Origin: a bacterium
GTDB lineage: Bacteria; Actinomycetota; Acidimicrobiia; Acidimicrobiales; Bin134
DNA length: 58,493 bases
Assembly: GCA_028819295.1 (NCBI GenBank)
Contig: JAPPMA010000006.1
Location: forward strand, 17,497 to 75,989
Reading direction: 5' to 3'
The position numbers were made by a program, and so were the translations under genes. Positions 23,411-31,821 of this stretch are shown here, piece after piece; the stretch's first letter is position 1, and each line of letters begins with the position of its first letter. The notes beneath the pieces were generated by a model that saw only the letters and a list, made by a program, of their open reading frames with translations, was not told where the DNA came from and did no database searches.

Positions 23411-24588
23411 GCGGGGGCCAACTCGCGCTCTTGCGCTCGGCGGTTGAGCACTCGCAGCTTGGAGTAGATGTCGTCGCTGTTCACGTAGCACCCACGGAAA
23501 AGCCGGCTACCGGAGCCGGTGTCAAACGTCTCCCGGGCGTGCTGTACCCTCCGGTTGTCGAACACGGCCACATCGCCGGGCGCCATCTTGTAGGTGATCA
23601 GAAATCGGGGATGGCGTGATAGCTGGCCCAGCTTGTGGGCCGCCCGGTAGGCCCGGGGGACGTCGTCTGGGGCCATGTCGGGGTAGGTCCGCACCGGGTA
23701 GAAGGTTCGCAAGGTGAGGGGGGCACCGGCCACACCCAAGTCGATCAGAGGGCCCGACCAGCGCCAGTCGACCTCGGCACCCCGCCCGTGGAACACCCAT
23801 CGCAGCGTGGTCAATGCGTCGTAGGCGTCGGGATCGTGCTCTTCCAGATAGCGGGCAATGGCTAGGCCGTCGCTCATCTGGCTGGCTCCGCCGACGCAGG
23901 AGTTCTCGATGCAGTGGAAGAACTGGAAGCCCGGCGGCGTCTCCAATGAGGGTAAATCAGTGTGGGGGCCTAGGCCGATGCTCATGTAGGCGGTGGACGT
24001 GGGGTCGGGCATCGCCTCGATGTCCCACACCGGGCCGAAATGGGAGTCGCGCAGCACCCCGACTTGCCGGGCCACGGACTCCAACTGGTTGGGATCAAGC
24101 GAAAGCGACCTCAATCTGGTCAATCCGTAGGCCGCCAGGTCGTTGAGCCACTGCCGGAACGTCTCGGGATCGGCCAGCACCGTCGGTCCGTCGTAGGTGA
24201 CCGGTTCGGGCAGCACGGAGGAGTCCCACGGGATGGGATCGGGAAGGAAGCTCTGGGGCCGGAACTGGCCGTCGGCGATGTGGCGGAGCCAGCCGGGGTG
24301 GTAGCGAGAGACCACGCTGTCGTGGGCCCACCGCACCGCCAGCGCCCCGTCGGCCTCCACCCAGGCGTCGGCCACCTGCCAGTGGTCGCCCAGTTCGCAG
24401 GGCTCGAGCAGGCCTTCTCGGGAGGAGGGCTCGAATTCGCGCTGCTCGGCCAGCCACCACCGGTAGCAGTGCAACTCGGCGCCGTCGGCCCATCCGGCCA
24501 CCACGAACTCGCCGTCGAGGCGAACGCCGCTAAGCGGATGCCACTCGTAACGGTAGAAGTCAGGCGTGAGCGGTCCCGCCATCGCCAT
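23407..24588 (-). CDS. TauD/gamma-butyrobetaine hydroxylase-like dioxygenase
   Basis: 393 aa from ATG 24588, or 391 from 24582. Fe(II)/2-oxoglutarate oxygenase with the metal triad in GLGPHTDLPS (HxD) and RRVQHARETFD (distal His). It has the two-domain layout of gamma-butyrobetaine/trimethyllysine hydroxylases: a small N-terminal domain (residues about 1-95, DGEFVVAGWADG) and the catalytic domain. The cysteines that bind zinc in the N-domain of eukaryotic relatives are mostly missing. It is coupled to the BKACE gene downstream. Divergent from the amidohydrolase gene across a 21-bp palindrome. Confidence 0.85.
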   Translation of the reverse strand: MAMAGPLTPDFYRYEWHPLSGVRLDGEFVVAGWADGAELHCYRWWLAEQREFEPSSREGLLEPCELGDHWQVADAWVEADGALAVRWAHDSVVSRYHPGWLRHIADGQFRPQSFLPDPIPWDSSVLPEPVTYDGPTVLADPETFRQWLNDLAAYGLTRLRSLSLDPNQLESVARQVGVLRDSHFGPVWDIEAMPDPTSTAYMSIGLGPHTDLPSLETPPGFQFFHCIENSCVGGASQMSDGLAIARYLEEHDPDAYDALTTLRWVFHGRGAEVDWRWSGPLIDLGVAGAPLTLRTFYPVRTYPDMAPDDVPRAYRAAHKLGQLSRHPRFLITYKMAPGDVAVFDNRRVQHARETFDTGSGSRLFRGCYVNSDDIYSKLRVLNRRAQERELAPA

Positions 24589-24596
24589 CAGCGTAC

Positions 24597-24617
24597 ACCA
24601 GCAATATGATTGTTGGT
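24597..24617. promoter_or_regulatory. 21-bp palindrome between divergent starts
   Basis: ACCAGCAAT (24597-24605), ATG, ATTGTTGGT (24609-24617): 8 of 9 arm positions match. It lies exactly between the start codons at 24588 (minus) and 24618 (plus). A dimeric repressor bound here would cover both start sites, and both mRNAs must be leaderless or nearly so. The half-site ACCA/TGGT is reminiscent of GntR- or TetR-type operators; the regulator is not in the window. Confidence 0.6.
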
Positions 24618-25799
24618 ATGCCTTCTCGCCAGCTCGATTTTCCGGTTTTCGACGCCGACAACCACATGTACGAGACCACAGAAGCACTGACCAAGCACTT
24701 GCCCGACTCCCACCGAGGGCTGATCGACTACATCGACCACAAAGGCCGCACCAAGATCATGGTGAGGGGCAAGATCAGCGAGTACATCCCCAACCCCACG
24801 TTCCAGCGGGTGGGCTCGCCCGGCGCCCAGGAGGAGTACTTCAAGCACGGCAACCCCGAGGGCAAGTCGCACCGGGAGATCATGAAGCCGATCGACGCTT
24901 TGCCGGCGTTTTTCTCTCCCGAGCCGCGTCTGGAGCTGATGGACGAGCTGGGCCTGGACTACGCCATGATGTATCCCACGTTGGCGTCGCTGGTGGAGGA
25001 GCGGTTCCGGGACGCCCCCGACGAGTGCCACATCGTGATCCACGCTCTCAACCAGTGGATGCTGGAGCACTGGACGTTCAACTACGAGGGCCGCATCTTC
25101 CCGGTGCCCATCGTGACCCTGCCCATCGTGGACAAGGCCATCGGGGAGCTGGAGTGGTGCGTGGAGCGGGGGGCCCGGGCGGTTCTCATTCGTCCGGCGG
25201 CGCCTCCCGGGCTGCGGGGGCCGCGGTCGTTCGCGCTGGCGGAGTTCGATCCGTTCTGGAAGCGGGTGGTGGAGCTGGACGTGCTGGTGGCCATGCACGC
25301 CTCCGACAGCGGCTACACCCGGTTCACCGACGAGTGGGAGGGCGTCCGCGGGGAGATGACGGCGTTCCGGCAGTCGCTGTTCCAGATGGCGGCCTCCCAC
25401 AGCCGGGCCATTCAGGACGCGGTTACCTCGTGGGTGGCCCACGGCGCTCTCACCCGGCACCCCAAGCTGAAAGTGGCCATCGTCGAGAACGGCAGCTCGT
25501 GGGTGCGCCCGCTGCTGGCCCACCTGGAAAGCGTCTACGACCGATTCCCACACATGTGGGAAGAGCATCCGGTGGACGCCATCAAGCGCAACCTCTGGAT
25601 CCACCCCTTCCACGAGGACGACCCGGTGGGGCTCATCGACTTGGTGGGAGTGGACAACGTGGTGTTCGGCTCCGACTACCCCCACGTGGAGGGCATGGCC
25701 GACCCCATCTCATTCGTGGACCAACTCGAAGAACTGCCCGACGACCACATCCGCAAGGTGATGGGCAGCAACATGTCCCGCCTGATGAAAGTGGCCTAA
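24618..25799 (+). CDS. Amidohydrolase family 2 protein (intact copy)
   Basis: 393 aa from ATG 24618. ACMSD/amidohydrolase_2 type TIM barrel: FDADNHMYE near the start, the strand with LDVLVAMHASD, a His in WVAHGALTRHPKLKV, and GSDYPHVEGMADP with the metal-site Asp near the end. Such proteins are decarboxylases or hydrolases in aromatic and ring catabolism. An alternative ATG at 24606 lies inside the palindrome and is less likely. The last 507 bases are duplicated at 27458-27964. Confidence 0.87.
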   Translation: MPSRQLDFPVFDADNHMYETTEALTKHLPDSHRGLIDYIDHKGRTKIMVRGKISEYIPNPTFQRVGSPGAQEEYFKHGNPEGKSHREIMKPIDALPAFFSPEPRLELMDELGLDYAMMYPTLASLVEERFRDAPDECHIVIHALNQWMLEHWTFNYEGRIFPVPIVTLPIVDKAIGELEWCVERGARAVLIRPAAPPGLRGPRSFALAEFDPFWKRVVELDVLVAMHASDSGYTRFTDEWEGVRGEMTAFRQSLFQMAASHSRAIQDAVTSWVAHGALTRHPKLKVAIVENGSSWVRPLLAHLESVYDRFPHMWEEHPVDAIKRNLWIHPFHEDDPVGLIDLVGVDNVVFGSDYPHVEGMADPISFVDQLEELPDDHIRKVMGSNMSRLMKVA

Positions 25800-25856
25800 G
25801 GCCTAGCTCCCTGCGGTAATGGGTACCGGCTCTATGTTGAGGAAGCGGGCCAGGTT
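25292..25856. repeat. Left copy of 565-bp direct repeat
   Basis: Identical to 27457-28021 except for about four bases (for example A/G at 25800, and TA/CG in GGGTACC). It includes the last 169 codons of the intact amidohydrolase and the last 18 codons (25803-25856) of the second amidohydrolase, which is read on the other strand. The offset between copies is exactly 2165 bases throughout, with no indels. Confidence 0.95.
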
Positions 25857-25925
25857 TTAGGACACCACCCGACGCCCAGAAACGCACACGGGCGATCTGG
25901 GCGGGAATGGGAGCGGTCAGCAGCC

Positions 25926-26677
25926 CTACTCGGGGCACTTGTAGACTATTCGGTCTGTCGATCGGCCCGCACCCAAGACCGTGCAGCCCGGCCCGTTCTC
26001 ATAGAAGAACCAATAGCCATCGCTGAACGCATCTCTCAGTTGGGAGTTCGAGACATCGCCGTTCTCCGTGGGCGAACCCGAATCGCTGGAATCACCGCTG
26101 TTATCGGTGCTGCTGGTATCAGCTCCGCTGGAGTCGTCGTCGCCGGCGTTGTCGCTGGAGTCGTCGTCGCCGTCGATGTCGCTGGAGTCGTCGTCGCCGC
26201 CGATGTGGTTCTCCTGGATGTACTTCGCTACGCCGGCAATAGCGCAAACCCCCAAGTACGCCCCCAACGGGCTGAGCGTCGCAACCATCTTGACCGCCGA
26301 CTCGATGCCTTTGAGCCACTTGACAACCGCCGCCGACGTCCCCAACGCCGAGGCGAGTGTTCCGAGAACATTGGCTGGGGCGCATGGGTCGTCGCCCTGC
26401 TCCTGCCCAAACGCCCGGCGATCTCCCCATCGCCGAGCCCCTCTTGGGACAGCACCTCGATCCGGGCGCGCTCGCCCGCCTCCAAACGCCGTGCCATACT
26501 GAACACCTCCATCGGTCGGTCGCTGACTCTGACAACCGGCCATTATGGCCGATCTGTCGCGACCACCGATGGAGTTCACGGAGCTTCGGCGGTAGGAGCG
26601 TCGCCGGACAAAGCGAATACCAGCCCCGCCGCCACGACACACAGAGCGACAACTAGGCAAACAGAACGGCGGAACAT
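25926..26677 (-). pseudogene. Secreted Asp/Ser-rich protein, interrupted
   Basis: ATG 26677 opens a clean signal peptide (MFRRSVCLVVALCVVAAGLV) followed by ALSGDAPTAEAP and a stop at 26576. A second frame, from about 26404 to the stop at 25926, carries what looks like the rest: DDPCAPANVLGTLASALGTS, a hydrophobic stretch (GAYLGVCAIAGVAKYIQ), three DDDSSD repeats (27-bp period, 26127-26198), and a C-terminus with YWFFYENGPGCTVLG and IVYKCPE. An IS30-like fragment separates the halves and shifts the frame. The original was probably an exported, acidic-linker protein with a cysteine-containing end domain. Function unknown. Confidence 0.6.
26404..26575 (-). mobile_element. IS30-family transposase N-terminal remnant
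   Basis: An ATG near 26497 encodes MARRLEAGERARIEVLSQEG then EIAGRLGRSRAT, the helix-turn-helix start of IS30-type transposases, and is cut after about 40 residues. Upstream there is an inverted repeat CTCCATCGGT (26507-26516) and ACCGATGGAG (26565-26574), and a palindrome GGCCATTATGGCC (26538-26550), probably the element's left end and promoter. The catalytic DDE domain is absent, so it cannot move on its own. Confidence 0.55.
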
Positions 26678-26904
26678 TTGGTGGCCCCCTTCGAGCGGCT
26701 GAGCTTTCAAGCCAAAGAGAGCCGCGGCCAGACTCGAAGGGAGGCCAAGCAAAAGGCTCAACCGTCACAACGTGTCTGGCCTGCGGAAACCGCAAGGCTC
26801 TCTTTGGCTGAGGGGGAAGCTGACCGAGTCGTCGGGCGGGCGCAACTCCCGCCAGTCCCAATTGGGAAACTTGGCCGGGTGTCAGTTGTCGGAGGCGGTG
26901 GGCG

Positions 26905-27126
26905 TCACTGTCTCCAAAGCTGCCGCCGCGCCCGCTCGCCGTTGGCGACAAAGAGAACGGCTCCCAGCAACCCGAGAACAGGCCCGATCAGTCCTGGGAA
27001 CGCCCCTAATGAATAGGCCAAGACAAGGCCGGACCCGATTACCAGGGAAACGTTCCAAGCGTGGGAGCGAGCCTTCGGAGCGGCCAGCAGTTGTCGCTTA
27101 TCTCTAGGACAGTCGCGCTCGGCCAC
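26905..27126 (-). CDS. Small membrane protein, hypothetical
   Basis: 73 aa from GTG 27126, a guess based on where sensible sequence begins; the frame is open to 27252. A basic N-terminal part (DKRQLLAAPKARSHAW) is followed by two close hydrophobic stretches, VSLVIGSGLVLAYSLGAF and IGPVLGLLGAVLFVA, then a basic end (NGERARRQLWRQ). This looks like a two-helix inner-membrane protein. It sits inside the inserted 1.6-kb segment, upstream of the broken secreted gene. No relatives recognised. Confidence 0.4.
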   Translation of the reverse strand: MAERDCPRDKRQLLAAPKARSHAWNVSLVIGSGLVLAYSLGAFPGLIGPVLGLLGAVLFVANGERARRQLWRQ

Positions 27127-27456
27127 GCCATCGGTTGTCGGGTGTGCCCACGCCGGGCTGGAAGCGGTATCCTCTCGGGCGTGTGGTGGGGGGTTGTGGT
27201 TGTTCAATGCCCCCCACCATACACCTTCCCGACGGTGAGCGCTCAACGCCACGACCCTCGCCCCGCCGGGCGCTAATTCGGGTTCACCTCGACGACTACA
27301 GCCCCACGATCCCGGCCAGCCGGTGCGCGAACTCCCTCGCCCGGCCCGTTAGACCCGTACCGCCAGCCGGGTCGGCCCGCTCCGCCGAGTCGTCGGTGAT
27401 CCACTAGGCGCAGGCAACCGCTACGCCCATAAGAAAGGCGACCTGCGCGGCGTCGG
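27127..27456. other. Non-coding end of insert with a hairpin
   Basis: I see no convincing gene in these 330 bases. TGGTGGGGGG (27184-27193) and CCCCCCACCA (27210-27219) form a 10-bp stem with a 16-base loop, without a T-run after it. The last 60 bases read in frame as LGAGNRYAHKKGDLRGVG directly into the amidohydrolase fragment, probably by chance. Confidence 0.5.
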
Positions 27457-28021
27457 CATGCACGCCTCCGACAGCGGCTACACCCGGTTCACCGACGAGT
27501 GGGAGGGCGTCCGCGGGGAGATGACGGCGTTCCGGCAGTCGCTGTTCCAGATGGCGGCCTCCCACAGCCGGGCCATTCAGGACGCGGTTACCTCGTGGGT
27601 GGCCCACGGCGCTCTCACCCGGCACCCCAAGCTGAAAGTGGCCATCGTCGAGAACGGCAGCTCGTGGGTGCGCCCGCTGCTGGCCCACCTGGAAAGCGTC
27701 TACGACCGATTCCCACACATGTGGGAAGAGCATCCGGTGGACGCCATCAAGCGCAACCTCTGGATCCACCCCTTCCACGAGGACGACCCGGTGGGGCTCA
27801 TCGACTTGGTGGGAGTGGACAACGTGGTGTTCGGCTCCGACTACCCCCACGTGGAGGGCATGGCCGACCCCATCTCATTCGTGGACCAACTCGAAGAACT
27901 GCCCGACGACCACATCCGCAAGGTGATGGGCGGCAACATGTCCCGCCTGATGAAAGTGGCCTAGGGCCTAGCTCCCTGCGGTAATGGGCGCCGGCTCTAT
28001 GTTGAGGAAGCGGGCCAGGTT
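27457..28021. repeat. Right copy of 565-bp direct repeat
   Basis: Second copy of 25292-25856. Its left edge cuts into the amidohydrolase reading frame and its right edge runs into the body of the second amidohydrolase, so the right copy is joined to the normal downstream sequence and the left copy to the normal upstream sequence. This is the layout left by single-crossover integration or tandem duplication. Confidence 0.95.
27458..27964 (+). pseudogene. Amidohydrolase 3' fragment (duplicate)
   Basis: 168 codons identical to the end of the gene at 24618-25799 apart from one Ser to Gly change (MGGNMSRLM) and a TAG in place of TAA. It lacks the N-terminal 225 residues with the first metal ligands and has no recognisable promoter or ribosome site, so it is a non-functional leftover of the duplication. 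Confidence 0.9.
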
Positions 28022-28992
28022 GTCGCACATGATGGTTTTGATGTCGGCGTCGCTCATGGCCTTGAGCTGGGTGGTGGCGTAGAGGGCGGGGAAGGGCAGG
28101 CCCTCGCTGTGGGGGAAGTCGGAGCCGAACACGATGGGTTCAATGCCCACTGCCTCCACCACCCGGGCCACGTTCTCCTCGGGGAAGGGGGCCACGATGA
28201 AGTGGTCGCGGAAGATGTCGCTGGGGCGGCGGTCGAGCTTGGGGGCCCATTTGGCCCCCCGGCCCATGAGAAACGCGTGGTCCATTTTGCGGAGGATGTA
28301 GGGCAGCCACACCGTGCCCTGTTCCGACAGGCACACCTTGATGCTGGGAAAGCGGCCGAAGAGGTTGTGGAGCACCATGGCGGCCACTGTCTCCATGGCG
28401 GGGCGGTCGCCCCAGTAGAGCACCCATTGGAGGGCGTCGAATTCGCCCAGTCCGTCTTCGGGGTCCTCGCTCCAGTCGGCACCGTTCTTCTGATAATCGG
28501 TGGCCCCCAGGTGGGTCACCACCCGGGCCTCGGCCTCGTTGATGCGGGCCCAGAACCCGTCGTACACCGGATCGGCCATGGAACGTCCGCCTCTCGGGTT
28601 GAGGCGACCGCCGTGGGCGTGGCCGCTGATGATCTGGATGACGGTGGCGCCCTGGTCGAGCACCACCTCGACCTCGGTGACGGCCTCGTCGGGGTCGGCC
28701 AGCGACACGTAGGCGGGCAGGAATAGGCGGTTCAGGTAGCCCCAGCCGATCTCCTCGTTGATCCAGCGGTTGTACGCCCGGGTGTTGGCGTAGATGCCGT
28801 CGACGTCGTCGGCAAACTCGTACTCCAGCGGCCCTGCTCGTCGGCCTCGAAGGTGACCGCCTTGTGCCGCCACTTGGGATCCACGTAGTTCACATACAGA
28901 TCGCGGGGCTCCACAAAGTGGTTGTCGGCATCGTTGATGAGAAACGGCAGTTCCGGCTGCTGCTCAATCTGGGCCAGAACCATAGCCGTCAT
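27968..28992 (-). pseudogene. Second amidohydrolase family 2 gene, decayed
   Basis: ATG 28992 starts normally (LPFLINDADNHFVEPRDLY) and runs to FEADEQGR. Near 28833 the frame changes and the sequence jumps to LEYEFADDVDGIYANTRAYN, then continues to FGSDFPHSEGLPFP and the stop at 27968. Compared with relatives as I remember them, about 60-90 residues between these parts are missing, so there is a deletion plus a frameshift. The remaining barrel still has GHAHGGRLNPRGGRS and VVTHLGATD. It faces the intact amidohydrolase gene, and its last 18 codons are also found at 25803-25856. Confidence 0.8.
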
Positions 28993-29034
28993 GGTATTGG
29001 ACGCTCGAAAGCATGTGTCAGGACGGCCGATCTG

Positions 29035-30264
29035 TCAGTAGTCGTATAGCGCGAAGGGGTTGAGGAACTGACGGCCCCATAGCCGGTCGCGGTCGGCTGC
29101 CGACAACTCGGCCTGGTCGCAAACCGATGACCACTCGTCGATGATGACAGCGATCTGCTGGTCCACGATTTCCCGGGCCTGGGCAACCGTCAGGTGATAG
29201 ATGCTGGAGTGGGCGACACACCTGGCAACCTGGCTGAGTCGGTCACCGTCGTCCCCGTAGGCCATGGCCTGAGCCGCCTCTTCACCGACACGGTTCTGGG
29301 GACAGACGTCATAAGCAGGAGTCAAGGCGAGTTGGGTGCCGTCCCAGAACGCGGCGTGATTGCGGGCATGGTCATCAGTGTTCCCCACCAGGATGTTGAA
29401 GGCGATGCGAGCAAACAGCTCCCGAAGGGTGGTATCGGGATCGGTGAATCGCGAACGGACGTGAAAAGCAAGGTCAGCATAGGTGGCGTAGCGGCCAGCC
29501 ATTCCGTCGGCATCGTGCAGTTCCAAGATGGTGAGTGCCGAGACCACCATCTTCCGACCCTCGCCATCGGTGCGGTCGAATCGGTTGACCAGCAGAACGT
29601 CTCGGCCCAAGACGGATTCGAGCCCAACACCGGCGACGTTGAGACCAGCCCGGCGGGCGAGCTCCATTGCCACAAATTCTGCCTTGACGACGGGGTAGGA
29701 ATCGGTAACAGAGGTGAACTTGGCAATCATCTGCTGGGTGCCGTCGGCCAGCACCGCTTTGGGTCGCGCGCCGCCCATCGAGCTGCCATGGAACAAGGCA
29801 CGCTCAAGCCCAGGGGTGAGGGGTACACCGTTCTCGATCCGGTCGGCGACTTCGGCGAGCTCACCCAGTGGCACCTGCTCATGGCCTTGGGGGATGTACT
29901 CGGTGGCCGATTGCTGGAAATCGAGCGCGCCGAAACGACTGGAACCAGACGCCAAGAGATAGGCCAGCGTTCCCAGGTCGGCGGATTCTGGAATACGCTG
30001 GTACTCGATGACCCGCCGCCCCCAGGCATCGGGGCCAGCATCAGCGATGCATCCGGCGATATCACCGGAAATCGGTGTGATCTCTCCTCGCCGCAACGGG
30101 AGCTCGGGCAGATACAGGGCAATGGCATCGGGCCGCTCGAGGTAGCTCCTGCCATAGGCGAACGTGACGACTGATCCCCGGTCGGTAAGCCGACCGGCAA
30201 CCACCGGCTCTGCCGCTCCCGGCAGCCAGACCCACAAAAAGGCCTCGGTGGGGTTCACGATCAC
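29035..30264 (-). CDS. hipA: HipA-like Ser/Thr kinase toxin
   Basis: 409 aa. HipA kinases phosphorylate translation factors such as GltX and induce dormancy. The N-terminal subdomain (WLPGAAEPVVAGRLTDRG) and the kinase core are present: GSSMGGARPKAVLADG, the catalytic loop NILVGNTDDHARNHA, and the metal motif LTPAYDVCP. All key residues look intact. It starts one base after the hipB stop, so the pair is translationally coupled and hipB is read first, as usual. Confidence 0.9.
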   Translation of the reverse strand: MIVNPTEAFLWVWLPGAAEPVVAGRLTDRGSVVTFAYGRSYLERPDAIALYLPELPLRRGEITPISGDIAGCIADAGPDAWGRRVIEYQRIPESADLGTLAYLLASGSSRFGALDFQQSATEYIPQGHEQVPLGELAEVADRIENGVPLTPGLERALFHGSSMGGARPKAVLADGTQQMIAKFTSVTDSYPVVKAEFVAMELARRAGLNVAGVGLESVLGRDVLLVNRFDRTDGEGRKMVVSALTILELHDADGMAGRYATYADLAFHVRSRFTDPDTTLRELFARIAFNILVGNTDDHARNHAAFWDGTQLALTPAYDVCPQNRVGEEAAQAMAYGDDGDRLSQVARCVAHSSIYHLTVAQAREIVDQQIAVIIDEWSSVCDQAELSAADRDRLWGRQFLNPFALYDY

Positions 30265-30265
30265 C

Positions 30266-30592
30266 TTAGAAATCGTCGTCTACTTGGCCGTGGTGGATTG
30301 CCGCGGGCAATACGGCTAGTCGTGTGGCGGCGTACTCGGCTTCAAGCGCTCGGCGCGTCGGGTCTACGTGAAACAGGACCACCCCCACCAGCGCCGCAGC
30401 TTCGAACGCGGTCCCAAGCGCAACGGTGAGATCGCCCTTCTCCACTTTTCGGATCGTTACCGGAGACACCCCAACTCGCTCAGCCAGTTCAGCAACCGTC
30501 CACCGACGCTCCCTACGAGCCTGTCGCACTCGACTACCCAATAGCTGAGCAGCTTCCACTGTCACCGGCGCAAAGACCTTTGGACCTCCCAT
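30266..30592 (-). CDS. hipB: HipB-like XRE antitoxin
   Basis: 108 aa. Helix-turn-helix of the XRE/Cro type at residues about 20-65 (VRQARRERRWTVAELAERVGVSPVTIRKVEKGD). The C-terminal part is longer than in E. coli HipB and acidic at the end. It should bind the upstream repeats and neutralise HipA. ATG 30592 overlaps one of the TATCGA repeats and has no Shine-Dalgarno, so the message is probably leaderless and self-repressed. Confidence 0.88.
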   Translation of the reverse strand: MGGPKVFAPVTVEAAQLLGSRVRQARRERRWTVAELAERVGVSPVTIRKVEKGDLTVALGTAFEAAALVGVVLFHVDPTRRALEAEYAATRLAVLPAAIHHGQVDDDF

Positions 30593-30645
30593 ATCGACAG
30601 CATATAGAGCAAGTCATACCAATATCGACAGTATTCTATCGAATT
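30591..30645. promoter_or_regulatory. TATCGA repeats at hipBA promoter
   Basis: TATCGA occurs at 30592-30597, 30623-30628 and 30637-30642; the first two extend to ATATCGACA. The stretch is far more AT-rich than its surroundings. Repeated short sites at the start of a hipBA operon fit autoregulation by the HipB-HipA complex. A TATATG-like -10 sits about 13 bases before the ATG. The rest of 30646-30738 holds nothing recognisable. Confidence 0.55.
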
Positions 30646-30738
30646 TTGTTCTATAGCTCCGGCTTCCTAAGCATCACCGGGTGAGGGTTATTGGTCAAAT
30701 AACAAACAACTGGACGGGGATATATGGCTTATCGGCGG

Positions 30739-31821
30739 TCAGAGGCCCACGGCGGCGCGGAGGGCGGGGCGGGGGTTTAGGTGGGCTAGGGCGGCTTCGG
30801 AGCGGGCCAGGAAGGCGGCGGCGAAGGCCTGGCGGCCGGGGGATGCGTCTTCGGGGAAGGTGACCACTTGGCAGCTGGCGGGGACGGTGTAGGCGGCGTG
30901 GATGCGGTGGGCCAACCAGGCGTCGTCGAAGGAGATGGGCTGGGCGCCGTGGGCGATGCGGGCGTTTAGGTAGCGCTGGATGAGGGCCTGGTCGTGGGCC
31001 AGGCGGTCTGCGGGAGCCATGGACATGTTGAGGAAGTAGCTCACGTCGCGCATGGGGGCGCCCACGTTGATGAGGCCCCAGTCCAAGAAGCCCGGTCCGC
31101 CGGTTTCGGTCACGAACAGGTTGCCGATGTGGCCGTCTCCCTGAAGCACGGTGGCCGGACCGCCGATGGGACCTGCGGCCCACGTCTTGTGGAGCTCGGC
31201 GGTGTGGTCGATGTAGAGCTCGGCGATCTCGGCGAAGGCGTCGGTGAGCTTGTCGCGGTGGTTGTCGAGCCCGTAGCGCAGCAGCCGGGCGCCGTAGTCG
31301 CTTCCCATGGTGGCCAGCGGCACCCAGTCGGCCTCGGCGGCCCGGCGGTCGGGATCCTCGTAGCGGGCGTGCAGCTCGGCGAAGTGGTCCATGGCCTCGG
31401 AGGCGTAGGCCACCGGAACCCCTGTGCTGTGGTCGGGCAGGGACTTGGCTGAGTTGTCCAGGTCTTCCAGCAGCAGCACGAATGCCCCGGAGTCGGGGTC
31501 GAAGGCGGCCACGTAGGGGGTGAGCGTTTGCATGGGCACCAGATGGGCCAGGCGCTGGTAGAACAGCGCTTCTCGACGGCCCATGCCGGTTTGGTTGATC
31601 TGGGCCCGGCGGTCGGGGTCCAGCGGGGGGAGCTTGGCGAACATGGTGGCGGGCAGACCGGGATCACCGTCGTAGGTGACGGCGAGGCGGGCATTGGCAT
31701 TGGTGCCGGCGTGGATGGCCAGCACCTCTACCCCGGCGACCACCGTGCCGGGGTAGCGCTCAGCCAGGCTCTCGGTGAGCCAGTCGGGGGTGATGGCCTC
31801 GGGGTGATCGGGCAGGCTCAC
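30739..31821 (-). CDS. APH family phosphotransferase (Rieske operon)
   Basis: 360 aa from GTG 31821, overlapping the Rieske stop by 4 bases (GTGA). Kinase-fold motifs: VLQGDGHIGNLFV (catalytic loop, HGD type with Gln for His) and FLDWGLINVGAPMRDVSYF (metal-binding DW). It belongs to the broad APH/choline-kinase clan; close context with an oxygenase suggests phosphorylation of a catabolic intermediate, not drug resistance. It is the last gene of the sulfotransferase-thioesterase-Rieske operon and converges on nothing; hipBA lies beyond. Confidence 0.85.
   Translation of the reverse strand: MSLPDHPEAITPDWLTESLAERYPGTVVAGVEVLAIHAGTNANARLAVTYDGDPGLPATMFAKLPPLDPDRRAQINQTGMGRREALFYQRLAHLVPMQTLTPYVAAFDPDSGAFVLLLEDLDNSAKSLPDHSTGVPVAYASEAMDHFAELHARYEDPDRRAAEADWVPLATMGSDYGARLLRYGLDNHRDKLTDAFAEIAELYIDHTAELHKTWAAGPIGGPATVLQGDGHIGNLFVTETGGPGFLDWGLINVGAPMRDVSYFLNMSMAPADRLAHDQALIQRYLNARIAHGAQPISFDDAWLAHRIHAAYTVPASCQVVTFPEDASPGRQAFAAAFLARSEAALAHLNPRPALRAAVGL

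Noticed and set aside
24588..25685. Minus-strand frame opposite the intact amidohydrolase
   Set aside because: Repeated in both copies only because the DNA is duplicated; no domain and antisense to a clear gene.
26772..27107. Plus-strand frame of 111 codons in the insert
   Set aside because: Composition is shadow-like and it overlaps the better-supported minus-strand membrane protein frame.
27404..27456. In-frame LGAGNRYAHKKGDLRGVG leading into the amidohydrolase fragment, considered as a new fusion gene
   Set aside because: No start, ribosome site or upstream domain; the join is just the edge of the direct repeat.
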